A stretch of 16,126 nucleotides of DNA, taken from assembly GCA_001970855.1 (NCBI GenBank), contig LSSN01000870.1, positions 1-16,126 on the forward strand, given 5' to 3'. Numbering within the stretch: the stretch's first letter is position 1; each line of letters opens with the position of its first letter. Positions 8,104-16,126 of this stretch are shown here, piece after piece. A program made the position numbers and the translations under genes. The stretch comes from Smittium culicis (taxonomy: Eukaryota; Kickxellomycota; Harpellomycetes; Harpellales; Legeriomycetaceae). The notes below the pieces were generated by a model, which searched no databases, was not told the origin of the DNA, and was given only the letters and a program-made list of their open reading frames with translations.

Positions 8104-11100
8104 TTAGAAATTATTATTTTCTGTTGTATTGTAATTTCAATAATTTGTTTAAACGATCTATTAGTAAAATATTATTTAGCTTTATATAGAGAAATGATTT
8201 TTAAAATTGATAAAGTATACTCGCTACTATTTTGGCCTCAGTTAAATTTAATTTACTTCTAAAATTGTAATTGAGTTTTATATTAAAAGCATTCTATCTG
8301 CCACCAATTATTCATGAGTATTACATACTTTTGGTTTTCTGTTGACTTTGGGCTAAAACTTTTAATAGAAGTCATTTTATAATTGGACATAACCCATGTA
8401 TACTGAATTTACTCTTATTTATTGGCTATTATACCTAACTTCAAATCTAAAAATTTTGACCTTGAATGCTTTCCTTGGCTAATGCCATTTAGCTTTTTTG
8501 GTGTAACAGTCAAATAAATTGGTTCAATAATAGTAATAAAATTAACTCATATCTGTCCAGCACTCTTTAAAAAATATATATTTTATGGTTCGTTCATGAT
8601 TTATAAGTTTAATGCTTGCAGCTTTTTAACATCAAACCAATATTTTTTAATATCTAGAAATTATACTATTTTTATTAAATGCAGTTGGATATATTTTGTA
8701 GATCAAAGATAGTCTACCGCCCGTGAATAGGTTAATAAGTTCTTTCAATAGCTTCAATATGTAAAAATTTAATTCCGCGTATTATCTATTTTTTATATTA
8801 AAAAAAATGCTTTTCGTCTATCAATAATGAAAATCATGAAAAGATGAAAATTTAATAGTAATTAAACGTTTCCTCTTTTATCCCTTCCCATTACACCTTT
8901 TTACTATTTTTAACTACCTTATCTTTTAATGCACTTTAGGGTATTAATTTAACAATAAATTTTAATAATAAAATAATAAAATAACAAAAATCATACCAGT
9001 TATACTTTCAGAGTATAACTTGTGAACCCCTTAATTTCTAACTCTGGTTATATGAAAAATAATATTAATCCAAATAAAACATTTCAATTTAATTTTTTTA
9101 TACTAAAAAAGGTATATTTACGTTGATTATAAAAATTAATAAAATTAAAAAGGTTTTTAATCGTAAATAAAGAATATGATCTAAAAAGGTTATTAGAAAG
9201 AAAAATAATAATAATAGAATCAAAAATATCAAGATCAACTGTAATAACTCAACACGCAATATTATCTTAAATATAATGTATCAAATATCGAGAACTGATT
9301 TGAAGCCCCATAATTTTATAAATTTAATTAAAGTAAAAATTTTAAAAAAAGCTAGTAGGTTTATTTTTTTCGTCAAAAAAAATTTTTTCAAGCTGGAAAA
9401 TATTCAATTAAATCGCGAATAAGATAGTCATATTATTGAATATTAGTTAACATTAAATTGTCGTGAACTTTAAAAATTGGTAAAAATGAATTAAAGTGTA
9501 CATTTTTTTTAGATATTTTAAGCCAAAAATAGCTCAATTTAAATTTATTTCAAATAAAATATTTAAAAATATCTGATCAATTATTCCACGATTTTTTAAA
9601 AAATTAAAATTACAGAATTAAATAAACCATGAGTTAAGTATAATTTTTTTTATCTCAATAAGTTTATTAAAATTCGAAAAAACTATACAAAAAACTATTA
9701 AAAAGTTATAAAAATATCCAAAAAATAATTTTTCAAACGAACACGCTCGGCCGCCCTAGCAGCTTCAAACCGGGAATTTAAGTCTAATTTTATTTAAATA
9801 AGTCCTAATTTTCTAAAATTAAAGGTACTTTGTCATATAAACTTTGATTTTATTTATAGATTTCAGTTTTTTATGTCAATTATTTTTCTTAAATCTTTAA
9901 AAAGACTTTTTTTGGATTTGTAAAATTTGGTTTAATAATTTTTTTATAGCTTGGAACTCTATAATTTGAGTAAATATCTATATCTCCAAATTTTTAAAAT
10001 GTAATTTCATATATTCTAAATATTCTGGGTAATAATTAAAATTTTTTTAAATTTTTTTTTTTTCATAATTTTTATAAATATAGTAAAGTTATAATTATTG
10101 ATCATTTCGGGCTGTTCAAATAATATATTTAATTATTATTTATTAATACCATAACCTCTTTGATATGTAAAAATTTAATTATTATCAAAAGCAATTGTTT
10201 TTTTACATTAGTCAAAAGTTCAAATAAAAAACCATTAATTACTAATTTAAATTACTCGGTGAATTGTAATATACAAGTAAATATAATATTAGGTAGTAAT
10301 GATTCATTTTTTATCAATAAACAATCAGCTATCAATTGTTATGATTTTATTTTCTATAATATAAAATAGGAAATAGGTTTTTAAAACACATTTCTTATTT
10401 AAGAAATTCATTATAATAAGAAGTTTTCCAATAATTATTATGACTAGCCAAGCTATACCCGAGTATTTTTTCACATTTTCTTGGTTTTTTTTATATAATT
10501 ATTTAGTTATTAATATACAAATTTAAGACTTATTTAATGATTCACAAAATCACAGAAAGCATTAACCGATTACTTCTGATTTTTAATAGCTTTTAAAATG
10601 ATAAATAGTCTTTGATCAATTTGATTTGATTATAATAAAATTATATTTTTAAATTGAATTTTTAAATTTTACTCACGAGTCATATAACTTATAAGTAATT
10701 AAATTTTTTTAAAAAAAATTAGATAAATGAGGTTAATTAAACTAAGATTTTATAATATCATTCTTGTTTTTATGCAAAAACCTTTAAAGTTAGGGTTAAA
10801 TTAGACTATTTTTCCTCAAAAAATATTTGCAATTGAAATTTTTTTATGTGAAAAAAATGAAAACACTTGTTGATAGCATCACGATAGGATATCTCGTTAT
10901 CCAAAAAACCATATTGAAAATTATTTATGAGCGAATTAGTTTAAAGTGAAAAATTTTAAAGTATATAAAATTTGATAAAAAGTAACTACCCAAATATAAA
11001 AATATCTTTTACTAGCATATAAAAATTTCAAAATGAAATGTAAATTGGAAAATTGAAATTCCGCTTTTTTTTCAGTCAATATTTTCAAAAAAATTGGAAT

Positions 11101-13200
11101 AATATTAATAATAACATTAAGTTAAAACAAATTAATATCCTCGTACAAAGGCTCCAATTTTACTAATATTATGAAAATCATCACAATTTATCTTGTACAG
11201 ATCTTAAAATTTTCTTTTTTCTTGTATTTTAGATTTTTTTACTATAATTCATAAAAATAACAGTTTGAAAGTTACAAGCGTAAAATAAAATAAAAGATAA
11301 AATAAAAAGGTAGGCTAATATTTAAAAACTTATAAAAAATTCATTCGCATTAAAGTTAAATTTAAATAACATCAATTTATTCTATTGATTAGATTTTAAT
11401 CAGATATATTGTTTTTTTGTGATTATTATAAAATTATAATTTAATATTATTTTACAAAGTCGGTAAAATCATTTGAATTTAAACTTTGGAAGATAAATTT
11501 TAATAACAATCTGGATTGATAGAAGCCAGATATTAAATATTTGTATTATTGGATTAAATAATTCATGTTATTTTGATTCAAATATACTTTAATTCTAGAA
11601 AAATTTAAACAAATCATATAAATTTTTATTTTGCATTTAAAATTTAATCAACTGGCGTGATAAGATGAATTTATAATTACTTTTTAAATAGCGGGATTGA
11701 TTTAACCAAAATAATCTAAAAGCTTTAATATTTTTGGTTTGATTGGAGGCGAGGATATCATTTCTATATTTCACTGCAATTAATGGACTGATCCAAAAAA
11801 TTTATAGTAATAAAAGAAATCCCAATCAGCAAGCATAAATTATACAATAAGTTTACAAAATCATTTCTATTAAAGAGCTATTCTGTGCACGTAAAATTAA
11901 ATTGATAAATATCTTTATAGAAAAAGAGAAAAAAAGAATCTATATATTTCTGTAAAAAATAAATTGGCATATTATATATATATAATGAGTATTTAATTGA
12001 TTAATTATTGAAATACACTCAAAAATATTACAATAACCTGAGTAACGAATTATTTGAAAAATAAGAGGTTATGAATTTATTTTATTGAATTATTTTAAAC
12101 ATTTATGGCAATTTTAAAACAAACAATTTAATTCAAAAGATTATAAAATTAACTTGAGGAAGAAATGATACAGTAACCAAAAAACATCTATTTCATAATA
12201 AATTTTATGGAAATAGTAAACAGAGCTGGCTAATTTCGAATTAAAATTTTTATTAAGAAATAAATATTTAATATCCATATTAATCAAAATTTCTTTATTT
12301 TTTTAGCCTAACAGAGCTTTATATATTTGTATAAATTTATTAGGAATAAAATCGAACTATTTACGCAAGTAAAGCTTGCAATAAAAGGAATTTAACGGAT
12401 ATTATCTCTAAAAATCATACTGATATATATATTTAGGATATAATACACTTTTTTGACAAGTACTGTGGGTAATATTTTGTCTTAAAAATAATTTTTATAA
12501 TCTATTTATTGATTTTTTCGAATATTTATTATACTAAATCTGCCTGAAAAGTTATAAATATGACCTTATATAAATAATGGCTATATTATATATATATATC
12601 AATTTTATTTATACAAAGCTCTTTGTTTTTTTTTTGAAGGTATACGAATTTTATATTCAATCAGGCTTTTATTTTCCAGAGTAAAAAATTTTTTGATTGC
12701 CTAAGTTTTTTTTTTTGTAATTATAAATTAACTATTATAATTTAATTTTTTTCTGTGGAAATACATCTACTGGATTGAAAAAATAAAAAATGTATATAAA
12801 TTACATTAAAATAGTATTTATAAGTTATTATAATAATTAAATCATGGAAAGGCTTAAAAAAATTAATAGTGCAAGGATAACGACGGCTTTTTCCAAATAA
12901 TAATATAAATATGCATAAATAAGCCTAAAAATAAAAATTAATCGTTTTTTTTGTTGAAAAAAGCAAAATATTTGTTAATAAAAAGTTTTATATTAAAAAA
13001 TTAAAATAAATTGTATTTCCATTCATTAATTATTGATTTTATTCTCTAATTTCTATTATCACAAGTTATTACTATTTTTGACTGCCCTTCAAGAAAATGA
13101 TATAAACAGTTTTCATATTTCAAATCAATTCTCTAAAAATATTTTAAAATTGCTTATAATTTCTACGGATAAAATATTCTAAATTCTAAGCACTAAATAA
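8104..13200. other. Gene-poor, extremely A+T-rich region
   Basis: Stops occur in every frame at short spacing and I found no GH, transposase, kinase, ribosomal or other family motif. The 69-codon frame at 10160-10369 has only the residues expected from A/T-rich triplets (Ile, Asn, Lys, Phe, Ser). No tRNA B-box or cloverleaf was seen. Apart from the G+C-rich island at 9738-9776, the content is A/T homopolymer runs and short AT dinucleotide tracts such as those near 11970 and 12580. Confidence 0.65.
9738..9776. other. Short G+C-rich island in A+T-rich DNA
   Basis: Within a region that is mostly A and T, this 39-bp segment contains GCTCGGCCGCCC and CAAACCGGG and is clearly G+C-rich. On the minus strand it can be read without a stop as a short peptide containing SRFEAARAAERVRLK, which has natural-looking amino acid use, but the frame is only about 30 codons. 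It may be a scrap of a former gene or transposon, a protein-binding site, or a sequence artefact. It does not fold as a tRNA arm. Confidence 0.4.
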
Positions 13201-13660
13201 AGCCTTGATAATAAATCCATTTTTATTCTAGTATTAACCAGAAGGCGGATTCTATTAAATCGGAAAATTAATTTCCCCTGATTGCTTGAATATAGTACCA
13301 ATTAAATACTAAAATGAATGATATAGAAAAAACTCAGTTTTATTTCTTTGTTTAAAGTCAAATGTGCTTGAATTTAGACAACATATCATTACCAGATTAA
13401 AATTTCTACTTAATTATATAAACCACCAAAATAAATCCATTTCACTTTGATATGTACACTTATACAAAACAAAGTAACTAGATATATCACACATAGGTTA
13501 AATTGTTTATTTTATCATTGGATAAAATCATATTTACTGAATGTTTTTAGTAATATATGATGTTGTTTAAATAATGCTTTTTGGCGATAATCGCGTTTAT
13601 ATGAAAGTTTTTGAGATATTTTTGATACCAACCTATTAGCTTTCAATTTTGTTTATTAGA

Positions 13661-13691
13661 AAATTTACCTTGTGTCAAGGTGGGTAAATTT
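13661..13691. repeat. Inverted repeat / hairpin
   Basis: AAATTTACC at 13661-13669 pairs perfectly with GGTAAATTT at 13683-13691. An alternative inner stem, CCTTG (13668-13672) with CAAGG (13676-13680) around a TGT loop, competes for the CC and can combine with the outer seven pairs. No adjacent gene explains it; it may be a chance palindrome or a remnant of a mobile-element end. Confidence 0.6.
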
Positions 13692-14237
13692 AAGTTGATT
13701 TAAATATTATAAATGCCGTAAGTAAAATAAGAGCTAGGGCACTGAGGAATTAAAATGCTTTTAACAGAAAATCATCATGATAAAAATTATGTTGTCGATA
13801 TTTAGGGATATTTTATTATGTAGAGATCAATTAAAAGACGGCTTTGGTGAATAATAAGATTTTTATGATTGGGACACCATCAGCTGGAGATAATTTTTCC
13901 GCTGATCGATTCATTATAAATTGGATTGTGGCACCTTGCATAATGTTTAATTATTATTAATAATCATTGATATATACTAATTTACATCTAAATTGTTCAA
14001 CAGCGTTTATCATACTAAGCTACCAAAATTAAATGAAAATATTTCATATTTTGATTTTTAATTGGGTATTATCATATTAATGACAGCATAAATTTGCGGT
14101 AGTAGTGAAGGATTTGGTAATAGCAATGCCTTAATTTTAGTATTAATATGCTTTCAAGATACTTTAATAAGCGTGAATTTGGGTTTTAATAAATTCATTT
14201 TTTAAAAGCGAGTTTTTGATAAGTAATTTTTTTTGGA

Positions 14238-14244
14238 GGGGGGG
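14238..14244 (+). repeat. G7 homopolymer
   Basis: Seven consecutive G residues occur in TTTTGGAGGGGGGGAGAG, unusual for a background poor in G and C. Function unknown. Confidence 0.7.
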
Positions 14245-14469
14245 AGAGTCCAAATAAATTATCTTTAATGGTTCCTTGAACTTTTTTAAATAAAATTAAA
14301 TCCAGTTATATACAAATAAAAGATGAATAAATAAAAAGTTAGTTTCAATTAGCTTGTTCAATACCGATCGAGTTCATAAAGCAAAAAAAAAAACAGTAAG
14401 AAAACAAGTGTTGTCATATATCAAATAAAGTAGAAAATAAATAATAATTGGGCAAATTTAGGATCCTGA

Positions 14470-14480
14470 GGGGGGGGGGG
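14470..14480 (+). repeat. G11 homopolymer
   Basis: Eleven consecutive G residues follow GGATCCTGA in otherwise A/T-rich DNA. A single G run of this length can expand by slippage and is a frequent site of base-calling error, so the exact count should be treated with caution. Confidence 0.75.
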
Positions 14481-15590
14481 CTATTACACTATGCAGATCA
14501 ATTGATAATTATAAATATCTAAAATACTACAAAAAAATAATAAAATTAAAGATTATTATTCTTTTGCGGAATTTTATTTGGAATATGATAAATTCTACTG
14601 AAATAAATATAACTAAACTAAAACTGTGATGTATTAGCTTTAATACGATGTTATCATAAGGCAAAAAAATATTCAAATTATTCAAATAATCTAATGATTT
14701 GTTTTATTTTTTCTTGAAAATACCAAATTTCAACAATTATATATATTTATGGGTAATTTAGGTTGTGAACTGTCAAAATGATGTTTAATCAATAGTTGGA
14801 TCTATTGATGAGTTAATTTCATGACTCGAATAAAATCACATATTTTTTTTTAAAAAAGAAGGTATTTACGGCGGTTATTCGTAAACCAAAAAAAAAAAAA
14901 ACATTCAAATATATTGATGTTAAAATAATTTCCTACGTATACCCGTTCATGTAAAATGATGTGGTTATTTTCGATTTTGGTTATTGAAGAAGAGGCTGTG
15001 CGATCCTATTGTAGTTATAAAATTAATGCTAAAATCTGTATAGTTTAGAATTGGAATTCCGAAATAGCAAAAGTCTAAAATTTATTGTAAGACCATTGAA
15101 TCGCCCTGGTACATTGATATTCAATATATATTCATTATGAATATAGCTTATTATTACTACTAATTATTAAAAATTTTAAATGATAATTTATTAATTTTCA
15201 TCTAAATGGATAAACAACAATAATTAATGTTTAATAGGTATGATATTATTAAATGTATATTTTCCGTTTGAAAATTTTTTTTTTCTATAGAGAATAAATT
15301 ATTAGTAGGATTAGTTTAGAGTATAAATGTAGCCAATACATATATTCGTGAGTGTATTATAGAGATATGTAAACTAAACTAAATACGTTGCAAAAAATCA
15401 TTGATCTAAAATCAAAAACAAAATGGGTCACATAAACGCTTTTGGGCGATACTTATGGTGAGTGAAGCTTTTAATTCCCACCAAATTATTTATTAATATT
15501 AATTAGGTTAAAATATAGGATGCTATATTCAATTAATTTGATAGTTTAATCCAAATGAATTTAAGCTCCTATGCAAATTTTTAAAGGCGC

Positions 15591-15780
15591 AAGAAAAACT
15601 CGACGGATAAAGTTTTGAACTTGTAAAGAATCTTGCATTTTGATCTAAAAAAATGTGAATTTAAATTTGCGTTAAAAAGCTTAATTTGGGCAAACAACAT
15701 CGTGTAAGTGTGATTGGACAGTTAAATTGAGAATTGGATCAAAGGCCAATACGGCCGTCAGAATTACAAATCATAGTGAA
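15591..15780 (+). pseudogene. Decayed fragment resembling Ty3/gypsy reverse transcriptase
   Basis: In one frame, 15591-15704 reads KVLNL, a stop, then RILHFDLKKCEFKFALKSL and, after a few residues, NNIV. This follows the reverse transcriptase block downstream of the YxDD motif in Ty3/gypsy elements, where a helix is followed by L-x-L-x-x-K-C-E-F and then by V-x-F-L-G-H-I-V. In the next frame, 15737-15769 gives RPIRPSELQ, reminiscent of the W-P-x-P-x-x-x-x-E-L-Q-S-F block that comes next in such proteins. At least one internal stop and one frameshift interrupt it. I found no YxDD motif upstream and no long terminal repeats, so this would be a small, old remnant. The match rests on short motifs only. 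Confidence 0.3.
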
Positions 15781-16126
15781 TGATAGGCCTGATTTAAGTG
15801 GAGGCGAAAATGGCAGCATAAATGAAGGAAGTTTTAAAAAAAAATTTATTGGGCGATAATGGAAAAAATCTTGAAGTTGAAAAAAAAAAAAAAATCAACA
15901 GATAATGTTGTAAGCTTTTATAAGGTAATAAAAAAGAAGGCATAAATTGTATGTGATACTTGATTTTTTTTTTTTTTGGTTTGATTTGTCTTTATATATA
16001 TTTTTTATTTGCAAGTTGCGTATACGCGTAAACCACTCATCCTCCTTCCACATACACTTTTTCTTCTTCCTCTTTTTTTTTTAAAAAAAGATAAATACTC
16101 AGTTAGAATTTCGTTAATTTCGGGTA
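15781..16126. other. Right-edge non-coding sequence with pyrimidine tract
   Basis: No gene is visible up to the edge. The palindrome TATACGCGTA at 16020-16029 is followed by a pyrimidine-rich stretch at about 16034-16081 (repeated CTTCC and TTCTTC units ending in poly-T). Pyrimidine tracts of this kind are found in fungal promoters and before splice acceptors, so the edge could be the upstream region of a gene outside the window; this cannot be tested here. Confidence 0.4.

Larger units (their letters stand above)
13201..15590. other. Gene-poor A+T-rich region with poly-G tracts and scattered short frames
   Basis: Base composition is slightly less extreme than in the preceding part, with short frames of up to about 34 codons, for example around 13838-13943 on the minus strand and 14957-15049 on the + strand. 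None matches a family I can name. They might be transposon debris, but that is not shown. The hairpin and poly-G tracts are listed separately. Confidence 0.5.

Noticed and set aside
10160..10369. 69-codon + strand frame in the gene-poor region
   Set aside because: Residue use is that of random A/T-rich DNA, the start is preceded by no leader or promoter signal, and no motif is recognised.
13715..13800. Short + strand readings NAVSKIRA and LLTENHHDKNYVVDI, faintly like the RNase H to integrase junction of gypsy elements
   Set aside because: They are in different frames, very short, and upstream of the reverse transcriptase-like relic at 15.6 kb, which is the wrong order for a single + strand element.
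13838..13943. 34-codon minus-strand frame beginning MQGATIQF
   Set aside because: The length is unremarkable, there is no family match, and no splice or promoter context links it to another exon.
15422..15457. ATG-led frame MGHINAFGRYLW ending at a GGTGAGTG donor-like site
   Set aside because: It has only twelve codons, no homologous family, and no convincing downstream exon in phase. The donor type (GTGAGT) differs from the introns seen in the confirmed gene.

Overview
The window looks like nuclear DNA of an intron-bearing, very A+T-rich eukaryote. The evidence is a GH47 ER-degradation mannosidase gene split by seven short introns (80 to 127 nt, all GT...AG), a secretory trypsin-fold gene with a eukaryotic-style TATA element and AATAAA signal, and long A/T-dominated intergenic DNA with simple repeats. 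Short introns, an EDEM carrying a PA domain and a trypsin-family secreted protein fit an early-diverging fungus, for example an insect-gut Harpellales-type lineage. That placement is inference; the sequence alone does not prove it.

Layout. Positions 1-792 are non-coding, ending in a TATA box (654-661) and an (AAAAG)6 repeat just before the first gene. Positions 793-1824 (+) encode a 343-residue secreted trypsin-fold protein in which all three catalytic triad positions appear to be replaced, followed by AATAAA at 1848. Positions 1825-3757 hold no recognised gene but contain an (AAT)n tract and an orphan intron-like unit (GTAAGT / TACTAAC / TTGTAG, 3107-3177). Positions 3758-7929 (-) hold an eight-exon EDEM/Mnl1-like gene that I rebuilt exon by exon. 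It has a signal peptide, a complete GH47 domain with its acidic residues, a long middle region, a PA domain and a basic C-terminal tail (1163 aa predicted). Its second exon is only 13 nt long.

From about 7990 to the right edge (roughly 8 kb) there is no convincing gene. The 7995-8103 stretch carries a TATA element readable in both directions and a GTAAGT site, so a divergent spliced non-coding transcript is possible. Further right are a 39-bp G+C-rich island, two poly-G tracts, a perfect hairpin and, near 15.6 kb, a decayed fragment resembling Ty3/gypsy reverse transcriptase. This side reads as a gene-poor, A+T-rich compartment with old transposon debris.

The two genes are transcribed toward each other. 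Both products are predicted to enter the secretory pathway: the mannosidase would act in ER glycoprotein quality control, while the protease homologue would be exported. Nothing else in the sequence ties them into one pathway. I found no strong evidence of a wholly new system. The best leads are the dead trypsin homologue with its novel tail, the 13-nt microexon, and the orphan splice signals.
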